From: DATBRV01 sp036560145
GTDB lineage: Bacteria; Myxococcota_A; UBA9160; SMWR01
Reading direction: 5' to 3'
NCBI GenBank assembly: GCA_036560145.1
Contig: DATBRV010000009.1
Coordinates: forward strand, 1 to 64,000
DNA length: 64,000 nucleotides
Positions 1 to 8,860 of the stretch are shown here, piece after piece. Position 1 is the first letter of the stretch; every line of letters starts with the position of its first letter. The notes under the pieces are model-generated. The model did not search any database and was not told the origin of the DNA. It worked only from the letters and a program-made list of their open reading frames with translations. The position numbers were made by a program, and so were the translations under genes.

Positions 1-2263
1 CCAGTCGCGCCTTGCCGCGCATGAAACTCTCGGCGTGCAGGACCGGCGTGCCCGGGTGATCCGCCGAGGGGCAGGGCCATTGCAGGCCGTTCTGTTGCAA
101 GCGCGCATGGCTCACGCCGCCGAACAGGCGCGGCGCCACCCGCGCGATCTCGTCCATGACCTGCGCCGGTGTCGGACGCCCCCAGGCCGCCCCGAGCGCC
201 GCCGCCACGTCCAGCGCGGCCTCCTGATCGGGCCGGGCCTCCCCCGGCGGTCGCGTCGCCGCTCGCACCCGTTGGATCCGCCGCTCCGCGTTGGTGAAGG
301 TTCCCTCCTGCTCGAGCCACCCGGCCGACGGCAGCACCAGATGCGCGCGCCGGGTGGTCTCGGTCGGGAAGATCTCCTGCACGATCAGCAGCTCGAGGCG
401 GTCGAGCGCCTCGAGCACCGCGATCTGGTGGGGATCGCTCTGCGCCACGTCCTCGCCCTGGATCCAGAGGCCGCGGAGCCGGCCTGCGCGCGCCGCCGCC
501 AGCATCTCGGGCAGCGTCAGGCCCGGCGTCGCCGGCGGCGCGCTTCCCCACTCGCGCAGCAGCCGCGCGCGCAGCCCGGGGTCGCCCAGCGGCTGGTAGC
601 CGGTCGCGAAGTCCGGCATGGCGCCCATGTCGGCGTTGCCCTGGACGTTGTTCTGGCCGCGCAGCGGAAGCATGCCGGCGCCGCGGCGGCCGATGCTGCC
701 GGTGAGCAGCGCGAGATTCACGAGCCCCAGCACCGACGCGACGCCCTGGGTCAGCTCGGAGAGCCCGAGGCCGCTCACGAAGAGCGCAGGCCCCTCCGCG
801 AGCAGATCCGCGGCGCGTTCGATCTGCGCGCGCGGGACGCCCGTCGCGAGCGCGGCGGATTCGATCGAGACGGCGTCGAGACTCCGCAGGTAGGCCTCCG
901 GGTCTTCGCAGCGAGCGCTCAGGTAGCCGCGATCGAGCCTGCCGGTGTCGCGCAGCCGCCGCGCGATCGCCTGGAAGAGCGGGACGTTCGTCCCGGGGCG
1001 CGGCGCCAGGTGCAGCGTCGCGAAGTCGGCCAGCTCGATCCGGCGCGGATCGATCACCAGCAGCGCCGCGCCGCGCAGCGCGGCCTGCTTGAGGCGCGTG
1101 CCGACGACGGGATGGGCCTCGGTCGGGTTCGCGCCGGCGACCACGATCCGCTGCGCGGCTTCGATGTCGTCGTAGCAGGCGCTCGCGGCCCCGGCGCCGG
1201 TGGCCAGGCGCAGCGCGTCGGCCGTGCTGCTGTGGCAGACGCGCGCGCAGCAATCGACGTTGTTGCTGCCGAGCACCGCGCGGAAGAGCTTTTGCAGCAG
1301 ATACGCGGCTTCGTTGGTCGAACGCGACGAGGTGAGGAGGCCGAGCGCCTGCGGCCCGTGCCGCTCGCGCAGCTCCCGCAGCCGTCCGGCGGCGAAGCCC
1401 ACCGCCTCCTGCCAGGAGACCGCCTCGAAGCGGTCGCCGGTGCGCAGCAGCGGGCGCGTCAGGCGATCCGGGGAGCCCCGCCAGCCGTGCGCGTAGCGGC
1501 CCTTCAGGCACAGGTGGCCGTGGTTCACGGAGGCGTCCTGCGCGCCGTCGATCGCGAGCACGCGCTCGCCGTCCACGCGGATCTCGACCTGACAACCCAC
1601 GCCGCAGTAGCCGCAGGTCGAGCGGATGCGACGCTCTTGCGTGTCAATCGCGGCGCGGTCGACGTCGGCGAGCGCGCCGGTGGGGCAGCGGTCGACGCAG
1701 GCGCCGCAGGCGACGCAGCCGCTCTCGGAGAAGCGCTCCGAGGCGCCGAACACGAGCCTTGCGTCCCCGCCGCGCCCCTCGACGCCGTACACGAACTGCC
1801 CCTGGATCTCGTCGCAGGCGTGCAGGCAGCGCCGGCAGACGATGCAGCGGCTGCGATCGAAGCGCAGGAACGGATGGCTGGCGTCGGGCGGCGGGAGCGG
1901 CGCCGTCGCGGGCCCCGGCGCGAGGCCATGCGCGTGCAGGAGCCGCTCGAACTCGCTGCCGGCCGGATCCGCCCGGAACGCGCCGGCCGGCCGCTGCGCG
2001 AGCTGAAGCTCGAGCAGCCCGCGCCGCAGCGCGTGCAGCCGCGGCGAGGCGGTGACGATCTGCATGCCGTCTTCGATCCTCGTGTGGCAGGCGCCCAGCA
2101 GGCGGCCGTCCTCCTCCACCAGGCAGATCCGGCAGCCGCCCTCGGGCGCGAGGCCCGCGCTCCAGCAGAGCGTCGGGATCTGGCTGCCCGCGCGCCGCGC
2201 GGCGGCGAGGATGCTCTCGCCCGCGTGGACTTCGACGCTGCGTCCGTCGATGCGCGCGCTCAT
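1..2263 (-). CDS. fdsA: NAD-dependent formate dehydrogenase, molybdenum alpha subunit (partial)
   Basis: Large catalytic subunit oxidising formate to CO2 at a Mo/W bis-MGD site; the C-terminus lies beyond the left edge. Visible residues (about 754) contain, in order: an N-terminal [2Fe-2S] domain (Cys33, 44, 47, 59), two ferredoxin-type [4Fe-4S] motifs (Cys140/143/146/150 and 183/186/189/193), the molybdoprotein [4Fe-4S] motif CGYCGVGC (217-224) with Cys252, and NNVDCCARVCHSS. In the last motif Cys343 sits where E. coli FdhF has selenocysteine, so this is a Cys-type enzyme. The ATG at 2263 overlaps the stop of the beta subunit (ATGA), implying coupled translation and a cytoplasmic FdsAB-like complex. 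A NuoG-like or hydrogenase-linked subunit is the alternative, but the CxxC-R-V-C-H active-site motif favours formate dehydrogenase. Confidence 0.9.
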   Translation of the reverse strand, partial: MSARIDGRSVEVHAGESILAAARRAGSQIPTLCWSAGLAPEGGCRICLVEEDGRLLGACHTRIEDGMQIVTASPRLHALRRGLLELQLAQRPAGAFRADPAGSEFERLLHAHGLAPGPATAPLPPPDASHPFLRFDRSRCIVCRRCLHACDEIQGQFVYGVEGRGGDARLVFGASERFSESGCVACGACVDRCPTGALADVDRAAIDTQERRIRSTCGYCGVGCQVEIRVDGERVLAIDGAQDASVNHGHLCLKGRYAHGWRGSPDRLTRPLLRTGDRFEAVSWQEAVGFAAGRLRELRERHGPQALGLLTSSRSTNEAAYLLQKLFRAVLGSNNVDCCARVCHSSTADALRLATGAGAASACYDDIEAAQRIVVAGANPTEAHPVVGTRLKQAALRGAALLVIDPRRIELADFATLHLAPRPGTNVPLFQAIARRLRDTGRLDRGYLSARCEDPEAYLRSLDAVSIESAALATGVPRAQIERAADLLAEGPALFVSGLGLSELTQGVASVLGLVNLALLTGSIGRRGAGMLPLRGQNNVQGNADMGAMPDFATGYQPLGDPGLRARLLREWGSAPPATPGLTLPEMLAAARAGRLRGLWIQGEDVAQSDPHQIAVLEALDRLELLIVQEIFPTETTRRAHLVLPSAGWLEQEGTFTNAERRIQRVRAATRPPGEARPDQEAALDVAAALGAAWGRPTPAQVMDEIARVAPRLFGGVSHARLQQNGLQWPCPSADHPGTPVLHAESFMRGKARL

Positions 2264-3705
2264 CGGACCGCGCCAGCGTCCTGCGCGCGCAGCGCCAGCA
2301 GCTCCAGCACCGGGCCGGGCAGGAGCTGTCCGAAGCCGCATAGACTGGTGTCGGAGATCAGGCCGAGCAGCTCGCGCAGGGGCCCTTCCTCGCCCAGCAG
2401 CTCCAGCGCGCGTCGCGATCCCAGCGCGCAGGGAGCGCACCGGCCGCAGGACTCCTGCGCCATGAACTCCAGCCAGTGTCGCACCAACGCGGGGACGTCG
2501 GCGCCTTCGGGCACCGCGACCAGACCGCCGTGGCCCAGGCGCGAGCCGGGGCCGTAGGCGACCGGCACGTCCCAGCTCTCGGGTCCGAGCACGCTGCCCA
2601 TGGGACCGCCGAGGACGACGGCCCGGAGCCGGCGTCCGTCCGCCCCGCCACCGGCGTGCTCTTCGATCACGCGCCGCAGGGGCGTGCCGAACTCGACCTC
2701 GAGCAGCCCCGGCTTTGCAAAGCCGTGGTTCAGGCAGATCACCTTGGTGCCGGGGCTCCCGGGCGTGCCGAGCGCGCGGTACGCCTGCGGCCCGCGCGCC
2801 AGGATCCAGGGTACGTTGACCAGTGTCTCGACGTTGTTGACGACGGTCGGGCGGCCCCAGAGCCCGTGCTCCGTCGGATGGGGCGGGCGCAGCCGCACCT
2901 CGCCGCGGCGTCCCTCGATCGCGTTCAGCAGGGCGGTCTCCTCGCCGCAGACGTAGCTGCCCTTCCCGCGCACGACGCGCACGCGCACGGGATCGAGCAG
3001 CCCGGCGGCTTCGCGCGCCGCGCGCTCGAGCTGGTCCGCCGCGCGCGGGTACTCGCCGCGCACGAACACGATGCCCTCCTGCGCGCCGATCGCGTGCGCG
3101 CACAGCGCGAGGCCCTCGAGCACCGCGTGCGGATCGTGCTCCATCAGCGCGCGGTCGACGAAGGAGCCGGGGTCGCCCTCGTCGCCGTTGGCGACGGCAA
3201 AGCGCGGCGAGCCGCTCGCCGAGGCTGCGGCCCGCCATTTGCGGCCGGTGGGAAAACCGGCCCCGCCGCGCCCCTGTTCGCCGGACGCTTCGATCGCGGC
3301 CAGCGCCTCCTCCGCCGGCCGCTCGCGCGCGCGCAGCCACTCCGTGTAGACCCCGGCGCGGCGGGCCGTCGCCAGCTCGGCGTGATCGCCGCTGCGCAGG
3401 CGCGCGAGGACCACCGCCTCGCGCGCGGCGACGCGTACGTCGGGGAGGCGCGGCGCCTTTTCGGCGCGCGCGAGGTCCGCCTCCGATCGACAGCCGAGCG
3501 CCACCGCGCCGTCAGGCCGCAGCGCCGCCGGCGAGCGGTCGCAGAAGCCGAGGCAGTACACGCGGCGCCCGCGCAGGGCGCCGCCCCCTGCCAGCAGGCA
3601 GGATGTTCCCGCGCAGACCCGATTGGCGCCGGGATCCGCGTGCAGCTCGACGTAGAAGCTCTGGACCCCGCGCTGCGCAGCCGCCGACGGCGGGGGCGAG
3701 CGCAT
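2260..3705 (-). CDS. fdsB: NAD-dependent formate dehydrogenase, NADH-binding FMN/Fe-S beta subunit
   Basis: Diaphorase subunit (481 aa) passing electrons from the alpha subunit through Fe-S and FMN to NAD+. Residues 1-60 form a short thioredoxin-like [2Fe-2S] region with Cys31, Cys36, Cys51 and Cys55. The rest is NuoF-like, with an FMN loop GRGGAGFP and a C-terminal [4Fe-4S] motif SCGRCAPC followed by a fourth cysteine in TSLCGFGQ. This is the NuoE/NuoF arrangement of FdsB and related diaphorases. The start ATG at 3705 shares one base with the stop of the upstream hydrolase (TGATG). No separate FdsG (NuoE-like) gene is visible upstream, so either it is absent or lies beyond the left edge. Confidence 0.9.
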   Translation of the reverse strand: MRSPPPSAAAQRGVQSFYVELHADPGANRVCAGTSCLLAGGGALRGRRVYCLGFCDRSPAALRPDGAVALGCRSEADLARAEKAPRLPDVRVAAREAVVLARLRSGDHAELATARRAGVYTEWLRARERPAEEALAAIEASGEQGRGGAGFPTGRKWRAAASASGSPRFAVANGDEGDPGSFVDRALMEHDPHAVLEGLALCAHAIGAQEGIVFVRGEYPRAADQLERAAREAAGLLDPVRVRVVRGKGSYVCGEETALLNAIEGRRGEVRLRPPHPTEHGLWGRPTVVNNVETLVNVPWILARGPQAYRALGTPGSPGTKVICLNHGFAKPGLLEVEFGTPLRRVIEEHAGGGADGRRLRAVVLGGPMGSVLGPESWDVPVAYGPGSRLGHGGLVAVPEGADVPALVRHWLEFMAQESCGRCAPCALGSRRALELLGEEGPLRELLGLISDTSLCGFGQLLPGPVLELLALRAQDAGAVR

Positions 3706-4598
3706 CAGCGCTTCCTCGGAACCGAGTGCTCCCAGTCGGCCAGGATCGTGCGCAGCCCCGTCACCAGCGCGAGCGGTTGGTCGAGCATCAGGTGGTGATG
3801 CGCGTTCGGAATCTCCACCACCGGCGCGTTGCGGTCGAGCAGCTCGTACATGTAGTCGCCGATGTCGGGCGTCAGCAGCCCGAGCTCGGCGCGGAACAGC
3901 GCGACCCGGCAGCGCACCTCCGGCAGCACCTCGTGGATCGCGCGCGGTGCGACGCGCCGGAAGACCTCGGGATCGAACTTCCAGGTGAAGCCGCCGGGGA
4001 CCTCGCGCAGCGAGTGGCGCGCCACGTGGTCGATGATGAAGGGGTTCGTGTGGGGCTGGTCGGGCACCAGCCGGAAGTGCGCGAGCGCCGTCTTCTCGTC
4101 GGGGTAGAGCTTCGGATTGCGGAAGGCCTTGCCGCGCGCGCCCTCCTCTTCCTCGGGGTTCGGCCGCCGCACCGGCGAATCGAGGATCACGGCGCCGGCC
4201 AGCCGGTCGCCGTAGCGCGCGGCGGCCGCGATCGTGACGAAGCCGCCCATGCTGTGACCCACCACGATCGGCGCGCCCACGATGCCCGCGTGCTCGGCGA
4301 CCGCCATCACCTCCTCGGCCCAGACGTCGCGCGGGTACTCCTCGCGCCGTCCGCTGTCCCCGTGGCCGGAGAGGTCGATCGCCACCACCTGACACTCCCG
4401 CGTGAGCAGCGGCGCGATGAAGCTCCACCAGTGCGCGTGCGCCGCCCCGCCGTGCACGAGCAGCACGCCCGGCCGCCCCGCGACGCCCCATCTCAGGTAG
4501 TGGACCCGGCAGCCGCGCACCTCCGCCCAGCCCTCGTCGCAGGGAGCCGCCACCGCGTCCTGGAACCACTTCGGGGCCTCGCCCGCGCCGCTCCTCAT
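3705..4598 (-). CDS. Alpha/beta fold hydrolase in formate dehydrogenase operon
   Basis: A 297-residue cytoplasmic alpha/beta hydrolase without signal peptide. The oxyanion-hole motif HGGAAHAHWW, the nucleophile elbow GHSMGG and a C-terminal His in the NAHHHLML segment form a recognisable Ser-Asp-His enzyme. The start overlaps the stop of the preceding dienelactone-hydrolase-like gene (ATGA) and the stop overlaps the start of fdsB, so it is translated within the formate dehydrogenase operon. Substrate is unknown. The context suggests a catabolic step whose product chain ends in formate, which is inference only. It resembles the hydrolase at 29239-30054 in its HGGGANAHWW-type oxyanion loop, so the two may be paralogues. 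Confidence 0.85.
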   Translation of the reverse strand: MRSGAGEAPKWFQDAVAAPCDEGWAEVRGCRVHYLRWGVAGRPGVLLVHGGAAHAHWWSFIAPLLTRECQVVAIDLSGHGDSGRREEYPRDVWAEEVMAVAEHAGIVGAPIVVGHSMGGFVTIAAAARYGDRLAGAVILDSPVRRPNPEEEEGARGKAFRNPKLYPDEKTALAHFRLVPDQPHTNPFIIDHVARHSLREVPGGFTWKFDPEVFRRVAPRAIHEVLPEVRCRVALFRAELGLLTPDIGDYMYELLDRNAPVVEIPNAHHHLMLDQPLALVTGLRTILADWEHSVPRKR

Positions 4599-5380
4599 GA
4601 AGGCCGCAGCCTCTCGTGGAAGAGCGCGAGCACGCGGTCGAGCGCCGCGCGGGTCGGGTGCCCCTCGCGGTCGACCAGGTCCTCCGTCACCACGGAGTGC
4701 GCGAGCCGCTTGATCCCGAAGCGGTTGCCGGGGCTCGAATCGATCTCGATGGCCTCGAAGCCGGAGCCGAGCTCGCGCCGCAGCGTCTCGAACCGCTCGG
4801 GCGGGCAGAGGGGATCGCCCGTGAAGCGCATGCCGAGCAGCGGGCAGCCTCCCTTCACGCGCTGCTTGACCTTCTCGAGGTCTGCGTCCGAGAGGTGCAG
4901 GCCCGCGCGATGCGAGGCGGAGACGCCGAAGGGGAGGGAGGGCTGCGAGAGCACGGGCGCCATCACCGATTCGTCGACCATCAGCGCCAGCGCGAAGTTC
5001 CCGGTCAGGCACATGCCGAGCGCGCCCACGCCGGGCCCGCCGCACTCCGCGTGCGCATGCCGGCAGAGCGCGCGAAGCCAGTGTGTGATCGGGCTCGATT
5101 CCCGGCGGGCGAGCACCGAGAACTCGCGGCTCACGCAGACACGCGCCGCCTGCGAGAGCACGTAGGAGAGCGAATAGGGCTTGCCCGGCGTGCCGAAGAG
5201 CTGGGGCAGGTAGACGCGGAAGCCCGCCTCCGCGACGCGCGTCGCGAAGCTCGCGACCGGCGGCGTGATGCCGGGGATCTCGTGGATCACCACCACGCCG
5301 GGGCCGCTTCCGCGCGTGTGGACCGTGTGCGTGGTGCCGTCCGCTTCGAACGGGAACGCGGAGAAGCCTTCCAGCGACAT
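4595..5380 (-). CDS. Dienelactone hydrolase family protein
   Basis: A 261-residue DLH-family protein. The motif GALGMCLTGN carries a cysteine at the nucleophile position, as in bacterial dienelactone hydrolases, and HEIPGI near residue 35 supplies the conserved Glu of that family. An acid residue is plausible in the GDPLCPPERF loop and a His in the GHPTRAALDR region. It precedes the alpha/beta hydrolase with a 4-base overlap. Family members open cyclic lactones or cleave esters. The sequence does not reveal the true substrate here. The start ATG at 5380 has a purine-rich GGAGGCGATG context. Confidence 0.85.
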   Translation of the reverse strand: MSLEGFSAFPFEADGTTHTVHTRGSGPGVVVIHEIPGITPPVASFATRVAEAGFRVYLPQLFGTPGKPYSLSYVLSQAARVCVSREFSVLARRESSPITHWLRALCRHAHAECGGPGVGALGMCLTGNFALALMVDESVMAPVLSQPSLPFGVSASHRAGLHLSDADLEKVKQRVKGGCPLLGMRFTGDPLCPPERFETLRRELGSGFEAIEIDSSPGNRFGIKRLAHSVVTEDLVDREGHPTRAALDRVLALFHERLRPS

Positions 5381-5457
5381 CGCCTCCCTTTCCAGGGGTT
5401 CCCCGGCGCGCGCCCGGCATGATTGCACAGGCGGCGGGGGTTGCGGTCCCCGGACCT

Positions 5458-6252
5458 TCAGCCGCCCTGGAAGATCCTGGTGAAGTTGGGCTGGCCGGTC
5501 GCCGCGGTGAGGCCGCCATCCACGATGATGGCGGCGCCCGTCACGTAGGCGGCGTCGTCCGAGGCGAGGAAGGCGACCACCGACGCCACCTCCTCGGCGG
5601 TTCCCACCCGGCCCATCGGGATCCGCTCGCGGTACTCGCGCGCGATCTCCGGGTTCGCGAGCAGGGGCCCCGCGAGCGGGGTGGCGATCGGCCCCGGGCA
5701 GACCGAGTTCACGCGGATGCCTTCGCGGGCGTGGTCGATGGCGAGCGTGCGCGTGTAGTTGAGCACGGCGCCCTTGGCGGCGTTGTAGGCGGCGAGGCCG
5801 TAATCGCCCGCCGTGCCCGAGATCGAGGCCGTGTTCACGATGGCTCCGCCGCCGGCGCGCCGGAGATGCGGGATCCCCGCGCGGCAGCCGTAGAAGACGG
5901 AGTGGAGATCGACCTCGATCACGCGCTTCCACACCTCGGGGTCGAGATCGGGTGTGAGACCGTAGGCGCCGATTCCGGCGTTGTTGAAGATCACGTCGAG
6001 GCGTCCGAACCGCCCGGCGCCGGCGTCCACGAAGGAGTCGACCTGGGCGCGATCGGCGACGTCGAGACCGCGCGTGAAGACGGTCTGTCCGCTCGCGTCC
6101 AGCTCTTTGGCGAGCGCGGCGAGCGGCTCGGCCTGGAGGTCGCCCAGCACCAGCCGCGCGCCCTCGGCGTGCAGCCTGCGGGCGGTGGCCGCTCCAATCC
6201 CCGACGCCGCGCCCGTCACGAGCGCCACCCTTCCCTCGAATCGCTTCGGCAT
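5458..6252 (-). CDS. SDR family NAD(P)-dependent oxidoreductase
   Basis: Classical short-chain dehydrogenase of 264 aa. It shows the cofactor motif TGAASGIG near residue 14, NNAGIG near residue 90, the catalytic Ser in NTASISG and the YNAAK Tyr-Lys pair, with a C-terminal VDGG. The acidic residue after the second strand (LGDLQ) suggests NAD(H) preference. It is the promoter-proximal gene of the minus-strand run ending in fdsA, separated from the dienelactone-hydrolase-like gene by 77 bp. It probably oxidises or reduces an alcohol/ketone in the same pathway. No specific substrate can be assigned. Confidence 0.9.
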   Translation of the reverse strand: MPKRFEGRVALVTGAASGIGAATARRLHAEGARLVLGDLQAEPLAALAKELDASGQTVFTRGLDVADRAQVDSFVDAGAGRFGRLDVIFNNAGIGAYGLTPDLDPEVWKRVIEVDLHSVFYGCRAGIPHLRRAGGGAIVNTASISGTAGDYGLAAYNAAKGAVLNYTRTLAIDHAREGIRVNSVCPGPIATPLAGPLLANPEIAREYRERIPMGRVGTAEEVASVVAFLASDDAAYVTGAAIIVDGGLTAATGQPNFTRIFQGG

Positions 6253-6362
6253 CCCGTCCTCCCTCGTGCGCGCGTCCGCCGGAACTACGCCGGCCGCGCG
6301 CGCCTGTCAACCACAGACTCGGGCTTGCCGCGCGCGGCTGCGAGGTTCAGTATGACCGCCCC

Positions 6363-7358
6363 ATGAGCGCCCCCACTCCGCTGCGGATCGGAATCCTGGG
6401 CGCCGCCCGGATCGCGCCGATGGCGCTGACCCGGCCGGCGCGCTGGGTGCCCGAGGTGCAGGTCGCGGCGGTGGCGGCGCGCGATCCGGCGCGCGCCCGC
6501 GCCTTCGCGGAAAAGCACCACGTCCCGAGGGTCTGCGCGGGCTACCAGGCGCTGGTCGAGGATCCCGACCTCGACGCCATCTACAATCCGCTCCCGAACT
6601 CGCTCCACTGCGAATGGACGCTGCGCGCCCTGCGAGCCGGCAAGCACGTGCTCTGCGAGAAGCCGATCGCCTCGAACGCCGCCGAAGCGGAGCGGATGGC
6701 GGAGGCGGCCGAGGCGAGCGGCCGCGTGCTCGTCGAGGCCTTTCACTGGCGCTACCACCCGCTCGCGGCGCGCATGCGCGAGGTGGTGCGCTCCGGCGTG
6801 CTCGGAGAGGTGCGCCGCGTCGAGGCGAGCATGTGCATCCCGCTCCCGATCCCCGGCGACATCCGCTACAGGTTCGCCTTGGGCGGCGGCGCCACCATGG
6901 ACACCGGCTGCTACGCGATCAACCTGGTGCGGTTCCTGGCCGAGGCCGAGCCGACCGTGGTGGCCGCGGACGTCCGGCGCTCCTCGCCCGACGTCGACCG
7001 CTGGATGCGCGCCGAGCTGCTCTTCCCGGATGGGCGCAGCGGCCGCGTCGAGTGCTCGCTCTTCTCCACCCGGCTGCTGGCGGTGCGCGCGCGCGTGATC
7101 GGAAGCCGGGGGGAGCTCGACGTGCTGAATCCCGTCGTCCCCCACCTGTTCCACCGCCTGCGCGTGCGCAAGGACGGCAAGACCCGCAGCGAGAGCGTGC
7201 CGGGCGACGCCACCTATACCCATCAGCTGCGCGCCTTCGCCGCGCACGTCGCCGGAGGGCCGCGTATGTCCACGGACGCGCGCGACGCGACCCTCAACAT
7301 GCGCGTGATCGATGCGGTATACGATCGGGCCGGCATGAAAAGAAGAGGAAGCGGATGA
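6363..7358 (+). CDS. Gfo/Idh/MocA family oxidoreductase
   Basis: A 331-residue NAD(P)-dependent dehydrogenase. The N-terminal Rossmann motif is GILGAARIAP, followed by the family signature EKPIASNAAEAERM near residue 100 and the C-terminal alpha/beta domain beginning at EAFHWRYHP. Members act on sugars, inositols, trans-dihydrodiols or biliverdin; trans-1,2-dihydrobenzene-1,2-diol dehydrogenase-like activity is one possibility. It is transcribed divergently from the SDR gene. There is no Shine-Dalgarno sequence, and a CAGTAT hexamer lies 9 nt before the ATG, so the mRNA may be leaderless. The last codons overlap the next gene (ATGA). Confidence 0.88.
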   Translation: MSAPTPLRIGILGAARIAPMALTRPARWVPEVQVAAVAARDPARARAFAEKHHVPRVCAGYQALVEDPDLDAIYNPLPNSLHCEWTLRALRAGKHVLCEKPIASNAAEAERMAEAAEASGRVLVEAFHWRYHPLAARMREVVRSGVLGEVRRVEASMCIPLPIPGDIRYRFALGGGATMDTGCYAINLVRFLAEAEPTVVAADVRRSSPDVDRWMRAELLFPDGRSGRVECSLFSTRLLAVRARVIGSRGELDVLNPVVPHLFHRLRVRKDGKTRSESVPGDATYTHQLRAFAAHVAGGPRMSTDARDATLNMRVIDAVYDRAGMKRRGSG

Positions 7359-8860
7359 GCCCGCGGGTCGAGACGCGGCAGGGCGCCTTGCAGGGCGTGG
7401 AGGAGGACGGGATCCGCGTCTTCCGCGGCATCCCCTTCGCGCGGCCCCCGGTGGGGCCGCGGCGTTTCCGCCGGCCCGACCCGCCCGAGCCGTGGGCGGG
7501 CGTCCGCGACGCCTCCGCCTTCGGGCCGTCGGCGCCGCAGACCAAGCTCCAGATCGACTTCCTGCCCGGGATGGACGTCGGCGCCCAGAGCGAGGACTGC
7601 CTCTACCTGAACGTCTTCGCGCCCGCCGCCGGGGGCTCGAAGCGGCCGGTGCTGGTCTGGATCCACGGCGGCGCCTTCACGATCGGCTCGGGCTCGCAGG
7701 CGCTCTACGACGTGCGGCCGCTGGTGCGGCGCGCAGACGCCGTCCTGGTGACGGTGAACTACCGGCTCGGCGCGCTCGGCTTCCTGCACTCAGCCGAACT
7801 GGCGGGCGAGGACTTCGACGGCGCCGCGAACGCGGGGCTGCTCGATCAGGTCGCCGCGCTCGTCTGGGTGCGCGACAACATCGCCGCCTTCGGCGGCGAT
7901 CCCGGCAGCGTCACGATCTTCGGAGAGTCGGCGGGCGGCATGAGCGTGGGATCGCTGCTCGGCATGCCGGCGGCCCACGGGCTGTTCCAGAAGGCGATCG
8001 CGCAGAGCGGAGCCGCGCACTCGGCGAACGACGCGCAGGCCGCGACGCGGGTGGCGAGCCTGCTGTTCGAAGAGCTGGGCCTCGCGCCCGGCGACGGCGC
8101 GGGCCTGAGACGCGCGCCGGTCGAGGCGATCCTGGACGCGCAGGCGCGCTGCGCCCTGCGCACCCAGGTCGACGGAATGCTCGCGTTCCGCCCGGTGGTC
8201 GACGGGCGCACGCTGCCCGAGCCGCCGATCGACGCGATCCGCGGCGGGCTCTCGCGCGAGATCGCGGTGATCGCGGGCTACACGCGCGACGAGTGGCGGC
8301 TCTTCTCGTTCATGGATCCGCAAGCCCAGAAGCTCGACGAAGCGGGCCTGCGCGCGCGCCTCGAGCTGCGCGCGCCCGGCCACGGCGAGGCGATCGCCGA
8401 GGCCTACCGCGCGCTGCTGGGCCCGGGCGCGAAGCCCTTCGAGCTCTTCTGCGAGATCGAGCGGGACCGCGTCTTCGGCGTGCCGGCCGTGCGGCTGGCC
8501 GAGGCCCAGGAGGCCTGCGGGGGACGCGCGTTCCTGTACCTCTTCACCTGGGAAGCGGCCCTGTTCGGCGGCGCGCTCGGGGCCTGCCATGGGATCGACG
8601 TCCCGTTCGTGATGGGCGGGGTCGGGACGCCCGGCGGCGATCGCTTCGCCGGCTCCGGGCCCGAGGCCGCGGCGCTCCAGGATCGCGTGATGGACGCCTG
8701 GCTCGCCTTCGCGCGCAGCGGCGACCCCTCCCACCCGGATCTCCCCGGCTGGGTCCCCTACCGCGCGGACCGCAGGCTGGCGATGGAGCTGGGACGGCGC
8801 TGCCAGCCGCTGCGGGTTCCCGACGACGCCATCCTGCGCGCCTGGGACGGCGTCCTCTGA
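7355..8860 (+). CDS. Type-B carboxylesterase/lipase
   Basis: A 501-residue member of the carboxylesterase type-B (COesterase) family. Visible landmarks are GIPFARPPVG, EDCLYLNVF, the oxyanion loop HGGAFTIGSG, the nucleophile elbow GESAGGMSVG near residue 190 and a late GACHGIDVPFV segment bearing the catalytic His. No signal peptide is evident, so it is probably cytoplasmic. The start ATG overlaps the preceding stop (ATGA), placing it in a tight four-gene run with the oxidoreductase, Ppx/GppA and SGNH genes. It likely hydrolyses carboxylic esters; physiological substrate unknown. Confidence 0.92.
   Translation: MSPRVETRQGALQGVEEDGIRVFRGIPFARPPVGPRRFRRPDPPEPWAGVRDASAFGPSAPQTKLQIDFLPGMDVGAQSEDCLYLNVFAPAAGGSKRPVLVWIHGGAFTIGSGSQALYDVRPLVRRADAVLVTVNYRLGALGFLHSAELAGEDFDGAANAGLLDQVAALVWVRDNIAAFGGDPGSVTIFGESAGGMSVGSLLGMPAAHGLFQKAIAQSGAAHSANDAQAATRVASLLFEELGLAPGDGAGLRRAPVEAILDAQARCALRTQVDGMLAFRPVVDGRTLPEPPIDAIRGGLSREIAVIAGYTRDEWRLFSFMDPQAQKLDEAGLRARLELRAPGHGEAIAEAYRALLGPGAKPFELFCEIERDRVFGVPAVRLAEAQEACGGRAFLYLFTWEAALFGGALGACHGIDVPFVMGGVGTPGGDRFAGSGPEAAALQDRVMDAWLAFARSGDPSHPDLPGWVPYRADRRLAMELGRRCQPLRVPDDAILRAWDGVL

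Noticed and set aside
1235..1237. Possible selenocysteine site in the formate dehydrogenase
   Set aside because: The active-site codon reads TGC (Cys) on the minus strand, not TGA, so it is a cysteine-type enzyme.
35..2557. Plus-strand 840-codon frame at the left edge
   Set aside because: It is antisense to the formate dehydrogenase alpha subunit, which has complete Fe-S and active-site motifs. The plus-strand product is Arg-rich noise.
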